Source: Agaribacterium haliotis (lineage in GTDB: Bacteria > Pseudomonadota > Gammaproteobacteria > Pseudomonadales > Cellvibrionaceae). From it: a stretch of DNA of 64,000 bases. The notes below the pieces were generated by a model. It was not told the DNA's origin and did not search any database. It saw only the letters and a list, made by a program, of their open reading frames with translations. This document shows positions 9,332 to 17,281 of this stretch, one piece after another. Made by a program: the position numbers and the translations under genes. The stretch spans positions 372,126-436,125 of the forward strand of contig NZ_NKQJ01000001.1 of the NCBI RefSeq assembly GCF_002312815.1. The letters are read 5' to 3'. The first letter of the stretch is position 1, and each line of letters begins with the position of its first letter.

Positions 9332-10693
9332 ATGCCAACACAAGCTTCATCACACGCGCAAGCTGCACTTAGCGTAAGTGAACTCAATCGCCAGGCGCGC
9401 CAGCTACTTGAACAACAGCTCGGTCAACTATGGGTCAGCGGCGAGCTGAGCAATTTCAGCCGCCCGGCTTCCGGCCATTGGTACTTCACCTTAAAAGACA
9501 GCCAGGCCCAAGTTCGCTGCGCGATGTTTCGCGGTCGCAATATGCTGCTGCGCCAAACTCCCAAAGCAGGCGACCAAGTTATTGTGCGCGGAAAAATCAG
9601 CCTGTATGAAGCCCGCGGCGACTATCAACTTATCGCCGAACATATGAGCCTTGCCGGTGAGGGTCTGCTGCAGCAACAATTTGAGCAGCTTAAAAACAAA
9701 CTCAACAACGAAGGTTTGTTTGCCAGCGAATGGAAAAAACCACTGCCGCAGGCAAAGCGCATTGCCATTATTAGTTCCGCCACCGGTGCCGCCGTTCACG
9801 ATATTCTGCATGTATTACAGCGGCGTGACCCAAGCCTGGAAGTTGTATTAATACCTGCGCAAGTTCAAGGTGCTGAAGCGCCATCAGATTTGTTAGCGGC
9901 ACTCAAACAGGCTCAGCAACTGCCTGAAATCGACGCCATTATTATCGGCCGGGGCGGCGGCTCACTCGAAGACTTATGGGCCTTTAACGATGAAAACTTA
10001 GCCCGGGCCATCTTTGCCTGCCCCACCCCGGTGATTAGCGCCGTCGGGCACGAGATCGATTTTAGCGTATGTGACTTTGTCGCCGATGTGCGAGCGCCCA
10101 CGCCCTCTGCCGCGGCAGAGCTGATCAGCCGCGACCGCAGTTACGACAAGCAGCAGCTCAACCAGCTCGGTGCGCGCCTGCACCGCGCCTGGCAGCGCTA
10201 TGCCAGCGCGCGCACGCGGCAGCTGCACGAGCGCCGCGCCCAACTCAAACACCCGGGCGATCAGCTACAGCAGTGGGCCCAGCGCTGCGACAGCGCCGAG
10301 CAGAGCCTAAAAACACATATAAGGCGCCTGACGGAGCAAAAACGAAGTGAGCTAAAACACTGTCGCACTCGCCTCAACAACCAAAGCCCCGCGCAAGAGT
10401 TAACGCAAAAACGCTTAAATAGCACCGCGCTAAGCGAGCGACTCAAACGAGCGCTGCTGCTTAAACTCAAGCAAAGCAAATATCAATTTGAAGCCTGCGC
10501 GTCAGAGCTTGACCTCGTCAGCCCCCTGGCGACAATTAAACGCGGCTACAGTATTAGTCGCCAAGCCGACGGTAGCATTGTGCGCAGTGTGCAGCAGGTA
10601 TCGGCAGGCGATACACTCTGTGTTCAACTCGCCGACGGCCAAGTTGAAACTCGCGCAATAAAAACAAATACTGAAAAATTATCCACACTATAA
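9332..10693 (+). CDS. xseA: Exodeoxyribonuclease VII large subunit
   Basis: Large subunit of exonuclease VII, which degrades single-stranded DNA from both ends in mismatch repair and damage processing. The protein is 453 residues, as usual. An N-terminal OB-fold carries LWVSGELSNF and GHWYFTLKD. The catalytic core has the conserved IIGRGGGSLEDLWAFND and SAVGHEIDFSVCDFVADV, then APTPSAAAE. A long coiled coil follows (about residues 265-400), and the C-terminal domain has SPLATIKRGYSI. The small subunit xseB is not in the window. Divergent from guaB; the antiporter gene follows 63 bp downstream. Confidence 0.96.
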   Translation: MPTQASSHAQAALSVSELNRQARQLLEQQLGQLWVSGELSNFSRPASGHWYFTLKDSQAQVRCAMFRGRNMLLRQTPKAGDQVIVRGKISLYEARGDYQLIAEHMSLAGEGLLQQQFEQLKNKLNNEGLFASEWKKPLPQAKRIAIISSATGAAVHDILHVLQRRDPSLEVVLIPAQVQGAEAPSDLLAALKQAQQLPEIDAIIIGRGGGSLEDLWAFNDENLARAIFACPTPVISAVGHEIDFSVCDFVADVRAPTPSAAAELISRDRSYDKQQLNQLGARLHRAWQRYASARTRQLHERRAQLKHPGDQLQQWAQRCDSAEQSLKTHIRRLTEQKRSELKHCRTRLNNQSPAQELTQKRLNSTALSERLKRALLLKLKQSKYQFEACASELDLVSPLATIKRGYSISRQADGSIVRSVQQVSAGDTLCVQLADGQVETRAIKTNTEKLSTL

Positions 10694-10756
10694 ATATCAA
10701 AGACTGAATTTCAGCCTTTACACTCCATACCTTTAACGCCAATTTAAGGACAGGCC

Positions 10757-12496
10757 ATGGCCGAAGAACACAGCGTTGCCGTTCCCTACCTCTTTGAAAC
10801 GCTCGCGTTTTTATTGACGGTAGTTATTGTTGTTCCACTGTGCAAAAAACTGCGCATCAGCCCCATCATTGGTTTTCTCGCCGTCGGCGCCATTACCGGC
10901 CCGCATGCTATCGCTCTGGTCGACGACGTCGAAGCGGTGCAGCACGTCGCCGAGCTCGGGGTTATTTTCCTGTTATTTACCATCGGCCTCGAGCTGAGTT
11001 TTGAACGCTTAGCGGCCTTTGCCAAGCAGATTTTTGGCCTCGGCACCGTGCACTTTTTACTCTGTGCAACCGTATTGAGTTTCTGCGCGTGGTTCTGGGA
11101 CAACAGCGCCGAAGCCAGCATTATTTTGGGCTGCTGCCTGGCCTTGAGTTCGACTGCGGTAGTTATGCAACTACTGACCGAAAAAGGTGAAATAGCATCG
11201 AGCCACGGCCGCTCAGTTTTTTCAGTACTGCTGTTTCAAGACTTGATGGTTGTGCCACTACTGATCCTGGTCACCATTTTTGGCGCCCACAGCGACGCCA
11301 GCATAGGCAGCATTGTCGTGCGCGCCCTGCTCAAGGCCGTTGTCGCCATCGCCGCGATCATTGTTGTCGGGCGCTATTTACTGCGCTACTTATTGCGCCT
11401 GGCTGCGCGCACACGCACGGTCGAAGTATTTATGGCCGCGACTTTATTGGCGGTTTTGTTCACAGCAACACTCACCGGCATCAGTGGCTTAAGCATGGCA
11501 CTTGGCGCCTTCCTCGCCGGTGTTTTACTTGCCGAGACAGAATTTAAACACCAGATTGAAACCGACATCGAACCGTTTAAAGGCTTATTCCTCGGCCTGT
11601 TTTTTACCGGTGTCGGCATGAATATCGACTTCTTGCTCGCCGTCGAAAAAAGCTGGTGGGTATTAAGCGCGGTAATCGGCCTGTTGTGGATTAAAGCCGC
11701 AATGGGTTTATTGGCCGGGCTAATATTTCGTATGAAGTTCAGCGCATCGCTGCGCACAAGCTTGCTACTCGCTGAGGCCGGTGAATTTGCATTTTTGGTC
11801 ATCGGCCAGGCCTCACTCAACTACGACATTGTCGATGTTGAAGTAGGCCAGTTCCTAGTTGTTGTTGCAGGTATCAGCATGGCGCTAACACCAGTTCTGG
11901 CCTGGCTATCGCAACAACTGGGCAAGCAGCTGGAAAAACGCGGCAAAAGCCAGAGCTTTGAATGCCACGCCGAAGATGAGCACGACCACATTATTATTGC
12001 CGGCTTTGGCCGCGTTGGGCACGCCGTTGCCAACATACTTAACAGTCAAAGCATTCCGTTTGTCGCCCTCGATACCGACCCGGAAACCGTCGCCGCGCAC
12101 CACCACTATTTTGATGAACCGGTCTATCACGGCGACGCCAGCAATAAAGAGCTGTTAAAACGCGCCGGTGTCGATCGCGCACGCGCGGTGGTACTCACTA
12201 TGGACAACGCCCGGGCCGTGCTAAAAACACTTAAAGTTATTCGCAGTGAATGGCCCGACCTGCCGGTTATTGTACGCGCGCGCAACGACGAGCACAGTGC
12301 CGAATTATTTGCAGCCGGCGCTTCAAAAGTGGTGCCTGAACTACTTGAAAGCAGCCTGCAAATTGCAGGTCACGTATTGTGTGCCTGGAACTTTAGCAAA
12401 GACGAAGCCGAAGCCTGCCTCGAACTTGTACGCCGCCACAACTACGAAGAGCTGCAAGACCAGGAGCCAAGTGCGGCCTCAGCTAAAAATAGCTAA
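10757..12496 (+). CDS. CPA2-family monovalent cation/proton antiporter with TrkA-N (RCK) domain
   Basis: Inner-membrane Kef-type antiporter of 579 residues. About 12 hydrophobic segments occupy residues 10-385, with family motifs ELGVIFLLFTIGLELSFERL and FLAGVLLAETEFKHQIE. A cytoplasmic Rossmann domain follows at about 410-530 (HIIIAGFGRVGHAVANIL, then VYHGDASNKELLKRAGV), which binds NAD(H) or nucleotide and gates transport. This matches KefB/KefC/YbaL-type K+/H+ exchange; the transported ion is inferred, and I see no KefF/KefG ancillary gene nearby. The start has AAGGACA upstream. A strong terminator follows 14 bp after the stop, so this is the end of its transcript. Confidence 0.88.
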   Translation: MAEEHSVAVPYLFETLAFLLTVVIVVPLCKKLRISPIIGFLAVGAITGPHAIALVDDVEAVQHVAELGVIFLLFTIGLELSFERLAAFAKQIFGLGTVHFLLCATVLSFCAWFWDNSAEASIILGCCLALSSTAVVMQLLTEKGEIASSHGRSVFSVLLFQDLMVVPLLILVTIFGAHSDASIGSIVVRALLKAVVAIAAIIVVGRYLLRYLLRLAARTRTVEVFMAATLLAVLFTATLTGISGLSMALGAFLAGVLLAETEFKHQIETDIEPFKGLFLGLFFTGVGMNIDFLLAVEKSWWVLSAVIGLLWIKAAMGLLAGLIFRMKFSASLRTSLLLAEAGEFAFLVIGQASLNYDIVDVEVGQFLVVVAGISMALTPVLAWLSQQLGKQLEKRGKSQSFECHAEDEHDHIIIAGFGRVGHAVANILNSQSIPFVALDTDPETVAAHHHYFDEPVYHGDASNKELLKRAGVDRARAVVLTMDNARAVLKTLKVIRSEWPDLPVIVRARNDEHSAELFAAGASKVVPELLESSLQIAGHVLCAWNFSKDEAEACLELVRRHNYEELQDQEPSAASAKNS

Positions 12497-12510
12497 GGCC
12501 TGCTCACGCT

Positions 12511-12541
12511 AAAAAAGGGGGCACAAGCCGCCCCCTTTTTT
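12511..12541 (+). terminator. Rho-independent terminator after the antiporter gene
   Basis: Six A, then GGGGGC, loop ACAAGCC and GCCCCC, then six T: a strong G/C stem continued by A-T pairs, usable on both strands. Confidence 0.9.
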
Positions 12542-12712
12542 AGCCCCCCCAACAAATACCCCCTAAAAAAATAGCACTCAAACCGCGCGAGTTTTTTCTT
12601 TTCAAGCCCTTCGCTTTCTGCAATAGTAGCGCGCCACCGCAAGTGCTTGCCGTGGCACCGGTGTTCTTTTGGCGACACCTATTTTCTCAACCTGACTGTG
12701 GAATAAAGCAAG

Positions 12713-14614
12713 ATGTGGTCAGCAGCCGATTCAGCATCTCTATACGGCGTGCCCGACTGGGGCAGTGATTATTTTTCCGTCGATGAACGCGGGCAAGTCT
12801 GCGTCAGCGCCAACAATGGCGCCAGCGCCCAAGTACCGCTTTTAGATATTATTCAAGGCTTAGAGCAGCGCGGCCACGCGATGCCAGTATTGCTGCGCAT
12901 TGAGAACATACTCGACCGGCGCATTAGCCAAATCAACCAAAGTTTTGCCGATGCTATCGACAAACTAAATTATCGCGGTCAATACCGCGGCGTGTTCCCG
13001 ATCAAGGTGAACCAGCAGTGCCACGTAATTGAAGAGATCACCAAATTTGGCCAACAATTTCACCACGGCCTAGAGGCAGGCTCAAAAGCCGAGCTCATTA
13101 TTGCCATGAGCCAGCTGCAAGACCCCGAGGCCTGCATTGTATGCAACGGCTACAAAGACACCGAATTTGTCCAGCTCGGCCTGCACGCAGTCAAACTCGG
13201 CCTTAAATGTTTTTTTGTGGTCGAAACGCCGAGCGAAATTGCCACCATTATTGAGCAGAGCCGCGCACTGGATGTCGAGCCGATGATAGGCGTGCGCGTG
13301 AAACTCTCTTCAAAGGTTGAGGGCCACTGGTATGAAGACAGCGGCGACCGCTCGCTGTTTGGGCTCAGCACCGCTCAGCTTATTGATGTTATCGATACAC
13401 TCAAACAGCACAAAATGCTGCACTGCTTGCAACTTATGCATTTTCATATCGGCTCGCAGATTCCAAATATTCGCAATATACGCACAGGCGTACAGGAAGC
13501 CTGCCGCTATTATGTGGACCTAAAAAACGAAGGTGCACCACTGGGTTATCTCGATCTCGGCGGCGGCCTCGCTGTCGATTACACCGGCGCCAGCAGTAAC
13601 GAAACCCACAGCCGAAATTACAGCCTCGAGGAATACTGCGTCGATATAGTCGAAGGCATTAGCGAAGCACTCGATGCCCACAATATCGAACACCCGATCA
13701 TTATCACCGAAAGCGGCCGCGCCACTGTTGCCTACAGCTCAGTACTGCTATTTAACGTGCTTGAAGTCAGCCATTTTCGCGCCCACAGTTTGCCCGAAGC
13801 CCTGCCCGAACACACATCGGAAATCACCAATAATATTTGGCTGACACTTAAAAACTTTGACAAAACAGATGTGCAAGAAAGCTGCAACGACGCCATTCAC
13901 TACCGCGAAGAAATTCGCCAGTTGTTTAAGCAGGGCCGGGTCAATGTTCGCGAGCTGGCGCTGGCGGAAAATATCTACCTAGAGATACTGCAGCGTGCGC
14001 GGCGAGAACTGCCTAAATTCAAACGCGTACCGCAGGAGTTACAGAACCTCGATGAGAGCTTGGCCGATATTTATTACGGTAATTTCAGCCTTTTTCAAAG
14101 CCTGCCCGACGCCTGGGCCATCGACCAGGTATTCCCGATCATGCCGATTCACAGGCTCGACGAAAAGCCACAGAACTCAGCTGTTATTGCCGATATCACC
14201 TGCGATTCGGACGGAAAAATTGATCTTTTTGCCAACGCCGATGGCGAGCAGCGCACCCTCGCCCTGCACGATATAAAAGAAAACCAGGAATACTATCTCG
14301 GCGTTTTCCTAGTTGGCGCCTACCAGGAAACCCTCGGCGACCTGCACAACCTATTTGGTGATACCCACGTCGTCAGCGTGCGCCTCGACAGCGATGGCAA
14401 TTACGAAATGGTTGAAGAAATTCACGGCGACAGCATTGGCGATGTACTCAGTTATGTTGAGTACACCCCCAAAGAACTCTATGAAAAATTTCGGGTAAAT
14501 GCCGAATCTGCCGTCAAGGCCGGAAAAATTAATGTCGGCCAGCGCCAGACCATGCTCAAGGCATTTAAAACCAGCCTTGAGGGTTATACCTATTTTGAAC
14601 GCGAAGAAAGCTAG
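12713..14614 (+). CDS. speA: Biosynthetic arginine decarboxylase
   Basis: PLP-dependent decarboxylation of arginine to agmatine, the first step towards putrescine. The 633 residues fit the biosynthetic SpeA family (alanine-racemase fold), not the acid-induced type. The PLP lysine is in GVFPIKVNQQ, and the phosphate-binding stretch YLDLGGGLAVDY and ITESGRATVAYSSV are present. The N-terminus starts close to the family's YGVPDWGSDYF motif, supporting this start. Genes for carboxyspermidine dehydrogenase and decarboxylase follow on the same strand, the first only 26 bp away, so SpeA probably feeds putrescine into that route. The agmatine-to-putrescine enzymes (SpeB or AguA/AguB) are not in the window. 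Confidence 0.95.
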   Translation: MWSAADSASLYGVPDWGSDYFSVDERGQVCVSANNGASAQVPLLDIIQGLEQRGHAMPVLLRIENILDRRISQINQSFADAIDKLNYRGQYRGVFPIKVNQQCHVIEEITKFGQQFHHGLEAGSKAELIIAMSQLQDPEACIVCNGYKDTEFVQLGLHAVKLGLKCFFVVETPSEIATIIEQSRALDVEPMIGVRVKLSSKVEGHWYEDSGDRSLFGLSTAQLIDVIDTLKQHKMLHCLQLMHFHIGSQIPNIRNIRTGVQEACRYYVDLKNEGAPLGYLDLGGGLAVDYTGASSNETHSRNYSLEEYCVDIVEGISEALDAHNIEHPIIITESGRATVAYSSVLLFNVLEVSHFRAHSLPEALPEHTSEITNNIWLTLKNFDKTDVQESCNDAIHYREEIRQLFKQGRVNVRELALAENIYLEILQRARRELPKFKRVPQELQNLDESLADIYYGNFSLFQSLPDAWAIDQVFPIMPIHRLDEKPQNSAVIADITCDSDGKIDLFANADGEQRTLALHDIKENQEYYLGVFLVGAYQETLGDLHNLFGDTHVVSVRLDSDGNYEMVEEIHGDSIGDVLSYVEYTPKELYEKFRVNAESAVKAGKINVGQRQTMLKAFKTSLEGYTYFEREES

Positions 14615-14640
14615 CAGCTAAACGTAAGGAGCAAACATCC

Positions 14641-15837
14641 ATGTCCAAAGTCCTGATTATTGGCGCCGGCGGCGTCGGTGGCGTTGTCACCCACAAGTGT
14701 GCCCAGCTGACAGACGTGTTTACCGAAATTATTCTTGCAAGCCGCAATGAAGAAAAGTGCAAAAAAATTGCCGCGCAACTCCCGCGCGCAATCAAAACCG
14801 CTCAAGTCGATGCCGACAAGGTACCCGAACTCGTCGCCTTATTAGAAAAAGAAAAGCCAGAGCTGGTTATTAACGTCGCCCTGCCGTATCAAGATTTAAC
14901 CATTATGGACGCCTGCCTCGAAGCGGGCGTGCACTACCTCGATACCGCCAACTATGAACCGCTCGATACCGCCAAGTTTGAATACAAGTGGCAGTGGGCT
15001 TATCAGGATAAATTTCAACAAGCGGGGCTTATGGCTCTGCTAGGTTCGGGTTTTGACCCCGGCGCAACAAACGTATTTACCGCTTATTTAAACAAGCACT
15101 ATTTTGACGAGATTCACTACCTCGATATTATCGATGTTAACGGCGGTGATCACGGCTACCCCTTTGCCACCAACTTCAACCCCGAAATCAATATTCGCGA
15201 AGTAACCGCCGAATGCCGCCACTGGGAAGACGGAAAATTTGTTGAAACACCGGCAATGAGCGTAAAACAGCAGTTCAATTGCCCCGAAGATGTCGGCAGT
15301 TACAATATTTACCGCATGTATCACGAGGAGCTTGAATCCTTAACAAAACACCTGCCAAGCATCAAAAAGGCCCAGTTTTGGATGAGTTTTGGCGACAACT
15401 ACTTAAAACACCTTGAAGTGCTCGGCAACGTCGGCATGACAGGTATTGAACCGGTTGAGTTTCAAGGCCAAAAAATTGTACCAATTCAGTTTTTAAAACA
15501 GCTGTTGCCAGACCCGAGCACTCTCGGCCCGCGTACCGTTGGCAAAACCTGTATCGGCGTGCACGCGCGCGGCATTAAAGACGGCAAAGAACACAGCGCA
15601 TATATTTACAATATTTGCGATCACCAAGCTTGCTACAACGAAGTTCAAAGCCAGGCCATTAGCTACACCACTGGCGTGCCAGCTATGATCGGTGCAAAAA
15701 TGATACTCGAAGGCAAGTGGAAGCAGGCCGGCGTATTTAATATCGAGCAAATGGACCCCGATCCATTTATGGAAGACATGAACAAGTACGGCCTACCGTG
15801 GAAAGTTATTGAAAACCCAGGTTTTGAATTAATTTAA
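14641..15837 (+). CDS. Carboxynorspermidine/carboxyspermidine dehydrogenase (saccharopine dehydrogenase-like)
   Basis: Saccharopine-dehydrogenase-family protein of 398 residues. The N-terminal Rossmann motif is VLIIGAGGVGGVV; SGFDPGATNVF and VNGGDHGYPFATNFNPEINI are typical of carboxy(nor)spermidine dehydrogenase. The reaction condenses a diamine (putrescine or diaminopropane) with aspartate semialdehyde and reduces the product with NADPH. The call rests on family motifs and on nspC directly downstream, which decarboxylates the product. ATG at 14641 has an AAGGAG box. It lies 26 bp after speA, so co-transcription is likely. The 161-bp gap to nspC holds repeat copy R3. Lysine metabolism (true saccharopine dehydrogenase) is the less likely alternative given the neighbours. 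Confidence 0.9.
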   Translation: MSKVLIIGAGGVGGVVTHKCAQLTDVFTEIILASRNEEKCKKIAAQLPRAIKTAQVDADKVPELVALLEKEKPELVINVALPYQDLTIMDACLEAGVHYLDTANYEPLDTAKFEYKWQWAYQDKFQQAGLMALLGSGFDPGATNVFTAYLNKHYFDEIHYLDIIDVNGGDHGYPFATNFNPEINIREVTAECRHWEDGKFVETPAMSVKQQFNCPEDVGSYNIYRMYHEELESLTKHLPSIKKAQFWMSFGDNYLKHLEVLGNVGMTGIEPVEFQGQKIVPIQFLKQLLPDPSTLGPRTVGKTCIGVHARGIKDGKEHSAYIYNICDHQACYNEVQSQAISYTTGVPAMIGAKMILEGKWKQAGVFNIEQMDPDPFMEDMNKYGLPWKVIENPGFELI

Positions 15838-15861
15838 ACCGAGCCGGCACAGCCCTCAAAA

Positions 15862-15967
15862 GCAAGTCAGAGAGCAAGCTAAGGAGACCATCGGCAGCAT
15901 GGACGCTGCCGTTGAGCCTACACGGATGTATTGACGGCGCGTCTCATTAGCTTGCTCTCTGATTTGC
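15862..15967 (+). repeat. Dual GGA-hexaloop repeat, copy R3
   Basis: Arms of 27 bp (15862-15888 and 15941-15967, two differences) enclose loop 1 ATGGAC between CGGCAGC and GCTGCCG, and loop 2 ACGGAT between TAC and GTA. GGA motifs are 23 nt apart. It fills the gap between the dehydrogenase and nspC in the sense direction, 31 bp before the nspC start. Confidence 0.85.
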
Positions 15968-15998
15968 CCACTACCGTACGTATAGCGAACGAAAGAAT

Positions 15999-17168
15999 AT
16001 GATCAAATCAACCACCTTTTACAACTTTGATACAAGCCGCGTGCCTTCGCCTTGTTTTGTTATTGACGAGGTGGTCATTGAAAACAATTTAAAAATACTC
16101 AACCGAGTACAACAAGAAAGCGGTGCCAAAGTGCTCGCCGCGCTCAAAGCATTTTCATGCTGGTCACTGGCGCCACTTTATAAAAACTATTTAAGCGGTG
16201 TGTGTGCCAGCGGTTTACACGAAGCCATGCTTGGCCACGAACACTACGGCGGTGAAGTGCACACCTACAGCGCGGCTTATAAACACGAAGACCTGGACAA
16301 ACTGTGCGAAATTAGCGAACACCTTATTTTTAACAGCTTTGCCCAGTGGCAGCGCTTCCAACCCCTATTAAAACAAAAGGCCCAACAGGGCTTTAAGCCC
16401 AGCTTTGGTCTGCGCATAAACCCCGAGCACAGCGAAGGCGAGGTTGCGCTCTACGACCCCTGCGCTCCGTGCTCGCGCCTGGGCATACCCCGCGCACAGT
16501 TTGAAGGCCAGGATTTAAGCGGCATTAGCGGCCTGCATTTTCACAGCTTGTGTGAACAACTATTTGAACCGCTCGAACGAACACTCGACAGCATAGAGCA
16601 TAACTTTGCCGATATATTGCCGCGCATGCAGTGGCTTAATTTTGGTGGCGGCCACTGGATCACCGCACCGGGTTACGATATCGACAAGCTTATTCGGCGC
16701 ATCAAAGACTTCAGTGAAAAATATCGAGTACAGGTTTATTTAGAACCCGGCGAAGCGGTGGCGATTCACAGCGGCGTATTGGTGACCGAAGTGCTTGATC
16801 TACCTGTCAACAACAGGCCTCTGGCCATCGTCGATTGCAGCGCAACCTGCCACATGCCCGACACCCTGGAAATGCCCTATCGAGCCGATGTATTTGATGC
16901 AGGTGAACACGGTGAAAAACCATTTAACTACCGCTTGGGTAGCACCAGCTGCTTAGCTGGCGATGTGCTTGGCGACTACAGCTTTGATAAAGAGCTTAAA
17001 ATCGGCCAGCGCTTAATGTTTGACGACCAAAGCCACTACACCATGGTAAAAACCAGCACCTTTAACGGCATCAAGCTCCCGGCAATTGCGCTGTGGAACT
17101 CTGAAACAGACCAACTGAAAATCGTCAAAGAATTTTCTTACAGCGATTTTTTGAACAGGCTCTCTTAG
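15999..17168 (+). CDS. nspC: Carboxynorspermidine/carboxyspermidine decarboxylase
   Basis: PLP-dependent decarboxylase of 389 residues in the alanine-racemase fold, distantly related to diaminopimelate and ornithine decarboxylases. The PLP lysine is in VLAALKAFSCW. Other family motifs are SGVCASGLHEAMLG, LRINPEHSEGEV, FGGGHWITAPGYD and the active-site cysteine in LGSTSCLAGDVLGDY. It turns carboxy(nor)spermidine into (nor)spermidine. With speA and the dehydrogenase it forms the alternative spermidine pathway that needs no decarboxylated S-adenosylmethionine. Whether the product is spermidine or norspermidine is not decidable here; no diaminobutyrate aminotransferase or decarboxylase gene for diaminopropane is in the window, which favours spermidine. 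Repeat R3 lies just upstream. Confidence 0.94.
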   Translation: MIKSTTFYNFDTSRVPSPCFVIDEVVIENNLKILNRVQQESGAKVLAALKAFSCWSLAPLYKNYLSGVCASGLHEAMLGHEHYGGEVHTYSAAYKHEDLDKLCEISEHLIFNSFAQWQRFQPLLKQKAQQGFKPSFGLRINPEHSEGEVALYDPCAPCSRLGIPRAQFEGQDLSGISGLHFHSLCEQLFEPLERTLDSIEHNFADILPRMQWLNFGGGHWITAPGYDIDKLIRRIKDFSEKYRVQVYLEPGEAVAIHSGVLVTEVLDLPVNNRPLAIVDCSATCHMPDTLEMPYRADVFDAGEHGEKPFNYRLGSTSCLAGDVLGDYSFDKELKIGQRLMFDDQSHYTMVKTSTFNGIKLPAIALWNSETDQLKIVKEFSYSDFLNRLS

Positions 17169-17238
17169 GGCCGGTTACGCTAACACTCAGCCCACCACCC
17201 GTTATGCCGGGCCTTAGCGCTACGGCAGTAGTGCCGCG

Positions 17239-17281
17239 CCACTAGTGCAGTGCCATTTAGTGCAATGCCATTAGTGCAATG
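17239..17281. repeat. Three tandem copies of a 14-15 bp repeat
   Basis: Units at 17239-17252, 17253-17267 and 17268-17281 follow CCAYTAGTGCARTG, with one extra T in the middle copy. The last unit includes the stop codon and last two codons of the lipoprotein gene. It probably arose by slippage in this convergent gap. Confidence 0.7.
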
